This document shows positions 9,713 to 19,900 of a stretch of DNA of 64,000 nt, one piece after another. Position 1 is the first letter of the stretch; the number at the start of each line of letters is the position of its first letter. The translations under genes were made by a program, and so were the position numbers. The DNA lies in contig JAPFFF010000004.1 of assembly GCA_039105265.1 (NCBI GenBank), positions 1,798,001 through 1,862,000 on the forward strand. The letters run 5' to 3'. The DNA comes from Tritrichomonas musculus (Eukaryota; Parabasalia; Tritrichomonadida; Tritrichomonadidae). The notes beneath the pieces are model-generated. The model saw only the letters and a program-made list of their open reading frames with translations, made no database searches and was not told the DNA's origin.

Positions 9713-12445
9713 TTACTTCTTTTTAACTGGCTTTTTTTTCTGCTCTTCATATTGCGTTTCAATATCAACTTTGACTAGTGGAAGAGTCATTGTTTCGACT
9801 TCTTTCATTTCTTTCACCAAAATATTATTTCCGCAATATTGAACTTGTGAAATTAGATGACGTTGGTCAACTTCAAATTCTGTCATTTTTTGATTTAAAA
9901 GCTCTCTTAAATGGAATTCCATGGCTTTCCACGTTGAAATAAAACTTTGATGAGAAATATTTTCCTTTTTGAAGATAAAACTGGAAGTTTCAGCGAGTCT
10001 TGTTAATAATGATGCAATTAATATCCTTGGTAATTTATATTGATTCATTTGCTCTATTAATTGCTGCTGCTTTTCTAACTGTTGTTGATGCAACAACTGT
10101 AATTGCTGATTATGCTTGCTTTGGTGATGATGCTTGGTAGTTTCAGTTTGTTGAATTGGAAGAGGAAGAAATTTAATCGCATGTTTGTGTGTGTTTGAGT
10201 TATGATCTCCAGTATTCAATATTGAAGTAATATTAGATTTGACCGCAATTGATCTAAATGGCGAATTACTTCCATTTGCATTACTCATAATGACAGGACT
10301 AGTAATAGAAGGGGTTGCAATAGTTACATGGGCTGTTGTAGTTGTAGGGGTTGTTACTAATTTAGGTGCTAACGTTACAGTTCCTACTTTTGTTGGTTGT
10401 GATGACGCTACCGTAGTTTCTGATGTTGTTGTTGTTGATGCTGTGGATTCTGCTGCTGTTGTTGATTCTGGTTCTGTTTTTGCTGTTGGCTCTGTTGTTG
10501 TTGATTCTGCTGTTGTTGTTGATTCTGCCGTTGTTGATTCTGCCGTTGTTGATTCTGCCGTTGTTGATTCTGCTGTTGTTGTAGGTTCTGTTGCTGCTGC
10601 ATATCCTGCAGTTGTTGTAGGATCTGTTGATGCAGTTGTGGATTCTACAGTATTAGTAGCCGTGGTGACAGCTGTAGGCTCTGTTGATGTTATTGCAACA
10701 TCTGCAGCTGCTGTAGAAGAAATTGGTATTGTAGTAGTATTTGTAGGAATAACGTTATATTTAACATTGCATTCAACTTGTGATAACCTTTTTAGTGATG
10801 TTATCATTGGACTTGAGTGTCTGCTTCTTGGAATTACTATAGGTGGTCCAACGGGATTTTTTACTATATGCTCTTTTTGGCCTCTTGAACTATTTTGTAC
10901 ATTAGAAATAATACTTTGAAAATCTAATTTTTGATTTTTATTTCTGGAACTTTTCCTAGCCTCTCTTTCTCTTTCGCGTTCCATTTCTTTCTCTTTCTCT
11001 TCTTCTGATTTTAAGCGAAGACTTTTTACTGATTCTTGCAATATAGGATTGAGAAAATAAAATAAAGGCTGTTCTTTGGCGTCTTCAAGGATTACATCTT
11101 TTGCAAAAGTTGAAGAAGCGCTGGATAAGGTTTTATCAATTTGAACATTTCGCGTTATTTGGCCAGATAAATTGAAAAAGTCATGGAGCAAATTTTGATA
11201 AGGCTCGAAAATAGATGAAGTTCGAAGCTGGTATGCATTTCTAATGGCCATCATCTCATTTAATCTTTTTAAAAGGACAAGTGCCTCTTCATTATAACTG
11301 TCAATTTTTTTATGCAATGCTTGAATTTGGTCAAATAGACGATGATTCAATTCAAAGAGCTTTTTGCACCGACTACCAGCTGAACTTTCAACTTTAATCT
11401 CTGAATTACGTAAGTTATTTAAGTCATCTTCAACTTTTTTAAGTTGATCTTTTGCTTCTGATGCATTTTTCTTTTGCTCTTCAACCGCTTTGTCCGGAGG
11501 CAGTTCAACTTCTGCTGGTTTTTCAATTTGATCTGCCCTTATAACTGCTACTGATGTTGACATCGTAAAATTTGGATCTTGACACATTGAATCAAAATCC
11601 TGATTTACTGAAATAGCTTTATTTACTGGATCTTCTTTTTTGAAAAAATTGGTTTCATATCGACTTGATAAATTTGTTTCATTTGCATTCGTTTTATTCA
11701 AGCTAGTTAAAAGTGAATTTTGTTTTTTAAGTTCATTTTGTAAAGATAAAATCAATGGGCGAACAGCAATAATTGATAGGTTTGAGTTATTTCGGCGACG
11801 AACTACTGGATCATTTATAAATTTCGATTCATCTTTTTTGAGCTTCTCGTTTTCAATTGTCAATGACTTATATTCATCGATAAGACCAAACACACTGCCA
11901 AATTCTTCTAATATTTTTTCAGAGCATTCTTGATTTTCTTCTACAGATATAATTCTTTTCTGTAATGCATATACTAATTCTTCATAACGTTGCATTTCAA
12001 TATCCCATAGTAGAATAGGTGCTAAATGAGGCTCACATTTTTCTTCTCTCTCTATTGCTGCTTGAAGCAAATTTGGTCTTTCTAATGCTCCAAATGATGA
12101 TAATTCTTCTTCGGTTTTTTTTATATTCGATATAATAGTTCGCTTATCTGATTTGATACCTCTATCTTCTAGTTCTATTTTCTGATCTAGATGCATCCGA
12201 GTAATACCGAGTTTCTTTTGAAGATCTTCAAAATTTTTTTGGAGACCAGCAAGTTCTTTTTCTCTAATAGTATTTCTTGTAACAACTTTTTCGTATTTTG
12301 AAAAACAATCTAGAGCAATTGCTCGTAATTGCGTTAAAAGCTGATTTTTTTCACGATTTGAAGAACTGCACGAAGCTCTGTTAAAAAGCGTAGACATTTT
12401 GCGCATTTCATCTGTATTTTGAACATCATTTGACTTTTGTTTCAT
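9713..12445 (-). CDS. large coiled-coil protein with Thr/Ser/Ala/Glu repeat region
   Basis: The family is not recognised. The open frame starts two codons earlier on a TTG, so I take the ATG at 12445, giving 910 residues. Coiled-coil segments cover about 35-110, 170-260 and 310-400. A highly charged EKEKEMEREREREAR helix lies at about 475-490. Then comes a long Thr/Ser/Ala-rich disordered stretch (about 570-720) with repeats of ESTTA, encoded by a 15-bp DNA repeat. A Gln/His-rich segment (about 770-800) precedes a compact, probably helical C-terminal region that ends in KKKPVKKK. There is no signal peptide or membrane segment, so the repeats are not an obvious secreted mucin domain despite their composition. 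A cytoskeletal or scaffold role is possible but unproven. Confidence 0.85.
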   Translation of the reverse strand: MKQKSNDVQNTDEMRKMSTLFNRASCSSSNREKNQLLTQLRAIALDCFSKYEKVVTRNTIREKELAGLQKNFEDLQKKLGITRMHLDQKIELEDRGIKSDKRTIISNIKKTEEELSSFGALERPNLLQAAIEREEKCEPHLAPILLWDIEMQRYEELVYALQKRIISVEENQECSEKILEEFGSVFGLIDEYKSLTIENEKLKKDESKFINDPVVRRRNNSNLSIIAVRPLILSLQNELKKQNSLLTSLNKTNANETNLSSRYETNFFKKEDPVNKAISVNQDFDSMCQDPNFTMSTSVAVIRADQIEKPAEVELPPDKAVEEQKKNASEAKDQLKKVEDDLNNLRNSEIKVESSAGSRCKKLFELNHRLFDQIQALHKKIDSYNEEALVLLKRLNEMMAIRNAYQLRTSSIFEPYQNLLHDFFNLSGQITRNVQIDKTLSSASSTFAKDVILEDAKEQPLFYFLNPILQESVKSLRLKSEEEKEKEMEREREREARKSSRNKNQKLDFQSIISNVQNSSRGQKEHIVKNPVGPPIVIPRSRHSSPMITSLKRLSQVECNVKYNVIPTNTTTIPISSTAAADVAITSTEPTAVTTATNTVESTTASTDPTTTAGYAAATEPTTTAESTTAESTTAESTTAESTTTAESTTTEPTAKTEPESTTAAESTASTTTTSETTVASSQPTKVGTVTLAPKLVTTPTTTTAHVTIATPSITSPVIMSNANGSNSPFRSIAVKSNITSILNTGDHNSNTHKHAIKFLPLPIQQTETTKHHHQSKHNQQLQLLHQQQLEKQQQLIEQMNQYKLPRILIASLLTRLAETSSFIFKKENISHQSFISTWKAMEFHLRELLNQKMTEFEVDQRHLISQVQYCGNNILVKEMKEVETMTLPLVKVDIETQYEEQKKKPVKKK
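10411..10640 (-). repeat. in-frame 15-bp minisatellite encoding ESTTA units
   Basis: Within the coiled-coil gene, a 15-bp unit, read on the plus strand as TTGTTGATTCTGCCG, recurs four or more times near 10515-10580, with degenerate copies on both sides. The unit length is a multiple of three, so copy-number change would alter protein length without shifting the frame. On the opposite strand the same DNA opens a long Val/Ala/Asp frame, which is a compositional shadow. Confidence 0.8.
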
Positions 12446-12996
12446 ATGCAATTTGAGAAATTTTATAACATCCTTATTTCTTCACAAAAAAATTCGTTAT
12501 TTATTTATTTTATGGAAATGTTGAACCTTCAATACAACATATTTGCACCTCCAGAAAATCACAATTTATAGCTCATTGCTTAAACGATGTCTATTGCTCT
12601 TCAGTGCTGATGAAAAATGATGTTCACTTTAAAATTTAATTAATGTTAAACTCGCCACCATAAAACTAATAAGATATAAAGGATAATCTCCAAAAGATCC
12701 TATGAATTTTTCATTCAAGACACTAAAAGAGGATATTAAAATCAGCATAGCTTTTTCTAAACTTATTATTCTCAATGATGTTATATTGATAAGGAAAAAA
12801 CTTACATTTAAGCCATACAATCCATAAAAACATGTTTAAAAACAAATCTATAATTCGATAGCTATGATTTTATTACATGAAATTGCAAAAAAAAAAAAAA
12901 AAAAAACACTAAATAAATATTATAAAAATCATAATAAAAAAAGAAACAATATAGTTTCAAGTAAATAACATACAAAATTGCACGCATATAAAAAAG
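12446..12996. other. intergenic interval, AT-rich
   Basis: A 551-bp spacer between two leftward genes with an A-run at about 12887-12905. The 63-codon leftward frame at 12629-12820 is hydrophobic and of unremarkable composition, and I do not regard it as a gene. Nothing else is visible. Confidence 0.5.
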
Positions 12997-13878
12997 TTAC
13001 CATTTCCAATTACAAGAATGTTCTGACAAGCACTTCTGCGTATTGTCAATCGAATGAACAACATTTCCTTCGTTTTGGTCACAATTTATTATATCTTCAT
13101 TATGTTGATCTAAATTATGGGGAAAATTGCCAATACCACACAAAAGAGGAAGAGGCTTTACAGAAACCTCTTTCATCTTCTTTGGTATTTTTGTTGGCTG
13201 GTCTGGCATAAATCCTCTATTTTGTGATCCATTACAAGTAAAATTGTTATTGAAACCAAAACCAAAAATATCAAGAAAAAAATCATTGTTGTCTTCACCA
13301 AGTTGGAAAACAAATTGAATTGGTTGCTGCGGGTGTTGCTGCAATTGAGTTTGAAGCTGCTGCTTCCAATTATGAAGAGCTTGCTGCTGAGATTCAAAAA
13401 GCTGATTATATGTAAGAAGAGCTCTTCTGTCTATTTCAAGATTTTTAAAATATCTATCTCTATGGAAAAGAGCTTCTAGCATTAATGACTGATTGAGTTT
13501 ATCATTAGAAAAATCATTCTCAATGCCATTAGATGGCATAATCAAAGATTTATTAGAGGAAGCAAGCGTTTTCTTCTCATAAATAATGATTAAGTCATTG
13601 TTTTTCACATTTTGAAATTTTAATGACAGATAAAGGTTTAGTACCTTACCATCATGTATTAAAATAGGCGAAATATTTGATTTATTACATAATCGATGCT
13701 CTTTGTCTTCGTTGGGCTGATTTTGAGAATTTGCATTGTTTGATTCTTTATTAAAATCATGCTTATGATAACATAGATTAATAATTTCCATTGCTGAAGA
13801 ATCATCTGGTAGTTGTATTAGCAATTTGGTATTAGCAAAAGATGCCCAGCTGATCTCAAGTGTAATATTTTGATTCAT
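12997..13878 (-). CDS. ubiquitin-like-fold protein with Gln-rich C-terminal half
   Basis: The protein has 293 residues. The N-terminal part (about 5-105) looks like a ubiquitin-type beta-grasp domain: alternating beta strands, a helix-like segment, then LIHDGKVLNLYLSLK and NNDLIIIYEKK. This is the usual pattern of a ubiquitin fold in which a charged turn is followed by the last strand. An Asn/Glu-rich insertion lies at about 43-68. There is no C-terminal diglycine, so it is not a conjugated modifier. The rest contains a Gln-rich helix (about 150-190) and an Asn/Cys-rich tail. Related architecture occurs in UBL adaptor proteins, but no UBA or other partner domain is seen, so function remains open. 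The start ATG is the first in the frame. Confidence 0.75.
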   Translation of the reverse strand: MNQNITLEISWASFANTKLLIQLPDDSSAMEIINLCYHKHDFNKESNNANSQNQPNEDKEHRLCNKSNISPILIHDGKVLNLYLSLKFQNVKNNDLIIIYEKKTLASSNKSLIMPSNGIENDFSNDKLNQSLMLEALFHRDRYFKNLEIDRRALLTYNQLFESQQQALHNWKQQLQTQLQQHPQQPIQFVFQLGEDNNDFFLDIFGFGFNNNFTCNGSQNRGFMPDQPTKIPKKMKEVSVKPLPLLCGIGNFPHNLDQHNEDIINCDQNEGNVVHSIDNTQKCLSEHSCNWKW

Positions 13879-14542
13879 TTTAAAATATAAATTTCTATTT
13901 GTTATAAAAATTTTTTAAACATTCACACCACTTCATATGAAAGTCTTTCATAATCGTCAATTTAATTCAATTTTTAAAAAGATTCGATCATCCAATTGAC
14001 TGGTAAATTGCAGCTGTATTTTTTTCTGATAACTAGAGCCCAAAATCTACATTAGCTTCATTATCAAAAAATCCACAGTATATAATGCATTTCTTGAATC
14101 TCAATAATTTTCAAATCAACGGTCCATAATAATATATCATAAAAACGATCTCTCTTTGTCTTTTCATATCTACATGCTATTTAAATTATAAATCCAATTT
14201 TCATTAATTTAAAATAGTTTTGGTAGATCAATTTTTGCTTTCAATAAAAGTTTTTAATTTATTTGTTCAAGCAATAATTATATATCGATTCAGACAAACA
14301 ATGCTCTAACTTCATAAAAAAGATTTTTTTCTTCATTTACTCGATTTTGGATTGTAAATTAATATTAAAGAAACGTTTTAAAAAATTATTCAATCAAAAA
14401 CAAATGTATGTGCATTATTTTTTAATATATCATAACAACAATTTAATTTTCCATTTACTGAGGATTTCTCGGTGGTTAGAGTAAAAATTACATATAAATG
14501 TAACCCATTATCCGTCTTAAACATTTATTTACAATATTTTAT
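13879..14542. other. intergenic interval, nothing recognised
   Basis: A 664-bp AT-rich spacer between leftward genes. I found no long frame, tRNA-like fold, tandem repeat or inverted repeat of note. It presumably contains the promoter of the gene ending at 12997, next to 13880-13950. Confidence 0.5.
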
Positions 14543-15130
14543 CTAAATTTTATTTGATATTACTAACAAAGCTCTTTTCATTTCGGGAATATTTTTCTTC
14601 CTTTTGGCTTCTTTGAGTGCTTCAAGCATTATTGTTAAATTTGAGGCTTGCTTAACTAATTTAACGTTTGAAACAAATTGCGATAGTTCTAAAAGGGCGC
14701 TTATTTTACTTTCATTTGAAGATATATTATCACTTATATATTCTAAAGTTGCTTGAATATGCTCTCTAACTATTTTTTTCTCAGAAAGATTTTTCATTGA
14801 TGCAATTGGTGTGGATGTATCAAAAGGAAGTTCATCTAATTGAACTTTTTCTTTTGATTTAATTTTTGATGATTTTGATCTAGTAATACTAGTTTTTTTA
14901 GAAACTTCCATGATTCGATTTATAGGAATAGTATTAACAATCTTTTTTCCTTTAATATTAACTATTTCTGCTTGTTCTTCTGTGGATACTAAATTTAACG
15001 TAGCAATAATTTGACTTGTCTTTGTATTAATTATATCTATATTTTGGTCTGTCATCGAAATGCTACATGGCTGCTTTTCCATAATTGAATAAATGCTTGT
15101 AGGGATGCAGCAACAAAAAGGTTTATTCAT
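14543..15130 (-). CDS. small basic protein with N-terminal CCC motif, unknown
   Basis: A 195-residue protein with no recognised domain. It begins MNKPFCCCIP. A cysteine triplet this near the N terminus would suit palmitoylation and membrane attachment, but that is inference. A Lys/Ser-rich stretch at about 85-105 (SRSKSSKIKSKEK) is followed by a predominantly helical C-terminal half, residues about 115-195, with regularly spaced Leu/Ile. There is no signal peptide. Composition fits its neighbours and the stop is followed by AT-rich DNA. It could be a lineage-specific gene. Confidence 0.65.
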   Translation of the reverse strand: MNKPFCCCIPTSIYSIMEKQPCSISMTDQNIDIINTKTSQIIATLNLVSTEEQAEIVNIKGKKIVNTIPINRIMEVSKKTSITRSKSSKIKSKEKVQLDELPFDTSTPIASMKNLSEKKIVREHIQATLEYISDNISSNESKISALLELSQFVSNVKLVKQASNLTIMLEALKEAKRKKNIPEMKRALLVISNKI

Positions 15131-16917
15131 TTTTTAATATGATCATTTTAAAACAATTGGTCTAAAATGGCATGAAATTCAAAATCTCTCAAATCTTGAT
15201 CATTTATTTTCTTCGATAATTTCATATTTGATATTAAAACTGAATGATATTTCAGGTTTTTTTAATAAAAATACATAATTTTGAAAAAATTAAAACAATA
15301 TATCAAAGTTCTGAAAAAGCATTAGTTTTGTTAGCATTATTTAAATAATTTGATACTGGAACTAGTTTTTAAATAGAAATGATGGCTACGTTTAACAGAA
15401 TGTTGTTTTTCCGGAAGATTATAGGCCAATATTGACCTTCTATCGTTCATCTGAAAATAGAATCTTGAAATCATATCACCTTTAATATCACAGCATGTAA
15501 TATATAACAAAAATATCATATGATTAAGCAAATTAATAGGAATTATTTGAAAAAAAGTCATTCAATATTTAGGAAAAAAAAAAAAAGATGAATTTTCATA
15601 AAATTATAATGGAACCTCAATATATAAAATATAAAAATTACTTGTTTTTATCAAAAGCATGAGAAAATGTAATAATATTTGTATTTGAAAAAAAAGGTCG
15701 TACAACTAAATTGAATAAAAAAAAATTAAATAAATTTATATTTATCTTAATAAATAATTTATTTAATAATTATAATATATAATTTATATATTTTATATCC
15801 AATATTATAAAATGTAATGATTGAAATAAAGACTTTAATTAAAATTGAATATATATCGATTTCTTATATATTTGTATCATTTAAAAAATATAGATGTCAT
15901 TTGAATGGGTATACTATGTATTATACAAATAATATTTTACTTTTTGACGAAATCCTTCAGTAATTGAAATATTAGACTTATTATATTTATGAAACCAATC
16001 AACTAAATCTGCATTTTTAGAAAAAACTGACATTTGATTTAGAATGAAATTCAAATATATTAGAGAGTAAATGCATATAAATAGAATTATATTCTTCATT
16101 GGACTCCTGTAACGTCCAATTATTTTAAATTCATCATTTAATAATTCAACAAATTCAATTTCTCTGCTTTTTTAGGTAAAAAAAGAATTTATTTTTTCAA
16201 TAATAATAACTATTTTTATATGACACTTAATGTTTTAAAAGTATATAAAAAGATATCAAAAGAATTAATGATTAGAATAAATTATATAAAAAGTTATCGC
16301 TATTCTAAATTTTTATAAAGTGTTATAAAATTCTTATCAAAAATAATTAAAATAAATTGAGATAAAATACTCAAATTTATTTTCTAAAGAAAATTTAATA
16401 TATACTTATATCCTTTTAGTTTTTATTTTAATTTGAATTATGTACGATGCAAATATTTATAAAATAGATCATTATTATAATAATAAAATATTTTTAGTTT
16501 AAACAAACCAATCATTGAGTTTTACTGTAAAAATTAGTTGTACTACCTTTTTGAAAAAAAAAAAAAAAAAAAATTGACTTACACTTTTACATAAAATTTC
16601 CTTCAAAAAGTCAAAAACTTTAATAATAATAAAAAATCAATATAAATAGTATTTTTTTTTTTTTTTTTTTAAAATAAATCGTAAGATTTTCAGAGAATAT
16701 AAAAACAACGATTAAAATATATTCAAATGAAATTGAGGAAAAATCAATGAAAGGGCAATTTTCAAAGCATTCAAATTTCAAACGTACAGTATACCGAAAT
16801 TGCAGACGGATTATTGGATTAAAAAAAAATATATTTTAAATAAATACAATGCTAAATTAACAACATTAATAAATATTTAAACAACTATAGTATATAAAAA
16901 AAGAAAGAAAAAATGGA
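15131..16917. other. gene-free interval holding a TIR element
   Basis: About 1.8 kb of very AT-rich DNA without a credible gene. Its core is the element at 15693-16550. Homopolymer runs lie at about 16554-16573 (A) and 16650-16670 (T). Leftward frames at 15337-15561 and 15914-16099 are short, hydrophobic and unconvincing. Confidence 0.55.
15693..16550. mobile_element. non-autonomous TIR element with AAAGGTNGTACAACTAA ends
   Basis: The left end AAAGGTCGTACAACTAA (15693-15709) is matched by the right end, which reads AAAGGTAGTACAACTAA on the other strand (16534-16550): 16 of 17 positions agree. The flanks share TTGAAAAAAAA on both sides, which could be a target duplication but is low-complexity. 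The 858-bp interior has no transposase. The end sequence resembles the GAGGTGCGAGAGCTAAAA end of the element at 1959-2626, and the subterminal ATTTATATTTATCT is shared, so both may depend on one mariner-like transposase. Confidence 0.55.
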
Positions 16918-19900
16918 TTAAAATTTAATATTTTGGAAAGAAGGCTTAACTACTTTTTCACGCAAATCTTTATAGTCAGGATACAAATTCATAACTTCTC
17001 TACTTACAATTAAAGCAATATCATATTTCTTTGCCTTCATACAACAATAAGCATAATTATATCCGATTTCAGGATCACTATGATCGCAAAGTTCCCAACA
17101 ATATTTGAATGCCGATGAAGCTTCTAAGTACATTTTTCTTTTAAGCTGCACCTTTGCACTCATTTCCCAACCTTTCTTGCAACTCATATTAAGTTCGAGT
17201 GCCAAATAAATATAATGTTGAGCAGAATTAAAGTTAGTTTCTTTTTCTACAATGAAAGCCAACATTAAATAAGTTTCTTCGAAATAAGAAAAGTTTTCCT
17301 GGAAAGGTTTTCCCGTCAATACAAATTTCAAAAGGCCAATTGCGCGTTCAAATTCACCTGTTTTTGTCAAGCATCTTGCCAAGCCCACACAGCCACCTAT
17401 GAAGCTTGGATTTTCTTTAATCAAAGCCTGATAAACGTCTGTTGCTTCATGAATGCTATTTTCTGTATTTCGAGCACAAAGGAGCTCTCCTTTCAAAATT
17501 TGAATGTCAGAATAATTGAGTGAGCTATTGTTACTTTTTGTGTTTTCATAAGAAGCCAAAAGCGAGTTAAAAATTTCTTCAGCTTCTTTTAATTTCTCTT
17601 CAGATGAGAAAGGCTCTTCTTCGAACCATAAATATTTTCTTTCAGGATTGGTTAAAAGCGTGAAAATTTGGATTTTGGCTGAAATTTCCCATTTGTTACT
17701 ATTTTTTGCCATTTTAAAAAATTTCATCGCTTTTTCTGTGTTGTTAACGTACGAAAAATAAAGACCTTTGACAAAATAAAAACCAGGATCATTACATTTT
17801 GCCTTTTTAATGTAATTTGCAGCAACATTTAACTTTCCACTTCGCGCGCAAATTTCAACAAGACGAACGAGGCATCTAAAATAAGTCGGATGAACATCCA
17901 AGACGTTTTGTAAGTAAGGAATTGAAAGGTGCATATTTTCGGTCTGACTTGAAGTCAACAACAAAGTAATTGTCTCGTTTTGAGGGTCAAGTTCCAAGTA
18001 ATCGAGGCAAACTTTTCGACATCTTTCAATATCATAACGTCCCTTAAATAATTCAAAAAGTGAAATAACCGCTAACGTATTTTTTGGGTAATATTCAAGT
18101 GCTTTAAAGAAAGAGTCAATTGCTCGCTCCCTCTCTTGAAGATTGAGGTAATTCTGGCCAATTTCATAAACAATGTTTGACATTTTTGACTTCATTTGTA
18201 ACGTGAATGAATTAATTGTTGAAACTTCATTCAAAAGTCCTTCGTAAATAGCAAGCGAATTCTTCAAGTTTTCATTCGATGAAGAATAAGAGACGTTAAC
18301 TTGAATGCCATCATAATCTTTCATGCTGACTTCTTTTTTGTCTCCGTTTGAATGCGCTTTTAAGTACCGACTTTCAACAATTCCTTGAAGCTCAAGAAGA
18401 CCCGCGTGTGAGAGATGATTCTTACTGCTATGAACCTGAATAACGCGCGATATGCAGTGCATTGCTTCCTGGTATCTCTTTATTTCAATCATCAACTTAA
18501 TAAAGTCATAGGAAAAAATGCAGCTGCTCCGCATGATGTAGACATGTGATATGAAAAAATTCACTGCTTCGTTGAAATAATTGGCCGAAACATACGTCAT
18601 TATCAACTCTCTCAGCATGTCTTCATCTGGCGATTTAGGATAAAGCTCTAGCCCTTTCTTATAAGCATCAATTGCCTCATTAAACTTCTTCACTTTTCGA
18701 AGCGCTCTGCCAAGCAGAGAGAAAGATTCAATTGAAGGCGAAGTTGATGAATAATTATATAAAACAGACAAATATTTGGATTGATCGTCCATGAATTTCA
18801 GATATATTTCAGCTTCAACTTCAATTGCTTTAGAAGAGTATTTATTGTGATTCTTAAGTTTCTCAAGCATTGCGAATGCCTTTTCATAGTCTTTGTAATA
18901 AGCGAGAACTTTCGCTCTTCTCAAAATTACCATTGCTTTATCAGATGATTGCAATGCCTTCTTGGCAGCTACTTTAATTAACTCAGAACTAATTTTATAC
19001 TCATCCGCAGAGAGACAAAAATCAATGAATTTGATATAATTAATAAATGGTTGCGTGTCAGATTCAACAAATGAATTGACATCAATGCTTTCATAATATT
19101 CATAAGAACTATGACTGTTTTTATCAAAAAGTTTTAAGATGTATCGTATCGAATCTTTCACATTCGAAGTGATCCGTGACTTAAGAATGATAAAGTCAAG
19201 AGAAGTCATCAATGTTGGATCCTCGACAGAGGCTTCTTCAATGCAAGAAGCAGCAAAATCAACCTCTTCTTTTTGTATGAATGAGACTTCTGCCATGTGA
19301 ACCAAGCATTGTGAAAGACGATAGATGTTAGGTGAACTCAAAATCTTCTCAAAAAGATACATCGAGTCCTCTAACTTGCCGCACTTTTTGAGTAGAAGTG
19401 CAAAGAAAAAATTGAATGGCATGAAAAATGGCATCGCTTTCAATGTTGGCGATAAGATATTAATTAAACGGTCGCCAAGTTCTTTGGCTGGAGTGCCGTA
19501 TATGTCAGATGACAATAGGGTGTTGTAAGTGACCATCTCATCAAGGGCATCAATGATCGCATCGACTCGATAAAGTATGAAAAAGTCGATGTATTTCTCA
19601 AATTTCAATTCAAGTGGAATGTGGTTAGAATAAGGAAGATCATCATGATAAAAACGCTTCATATGATTTTCAAAAGATTTGAGTAAATCATTGAAAATGG
19701 AACGTTCATTCAAATTTGAATTAGCGACCGTTAAAGTATTAGATTTGAAATTCATTTTTCTGTACAGTTTTGATCGTAAGGTTTGATAAATAACCGTTTG
19801 TGAACCGACCAGTTCATACAGATCTAGCATGTCTAACGCTTCTGAATATCGGCCGGTATCAATTAATAATCTGATTTGGAATTCAATCCCTAATGGGTCG

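Noticed and set aside
10408-10602. 64-codon leftward Gln-rich frame
   Set aside because: It is a frame-shifted reading of the same minisatellite inside the coiled-coil gene.
10239-10919. 226-codon rightward frame, Val/Ala/Asp-rich
   Set aside because: It is antisense to the Thr/Ser-repeat part of the coiled-coil gene 9713-12445, and its length is a by-product of the 15-bp repeat.
12978-13318. Two overlapping rightward frames of 77 and 63 codons
   Set aside because: Antisense to the ubiquitin-fold gene, no independent support.
15337-15561. 74-codon leftward frame
   Set aside because: Low-complexity composition, no neighbour support.
15914-16099. 61-codon leftward frame with hydrophobic start
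   Set aside because: It lies inside the AT-rich interior of a TIR element, and the apparent signal peptide is a run of Ile/Leu/Phe codons expected from composition.
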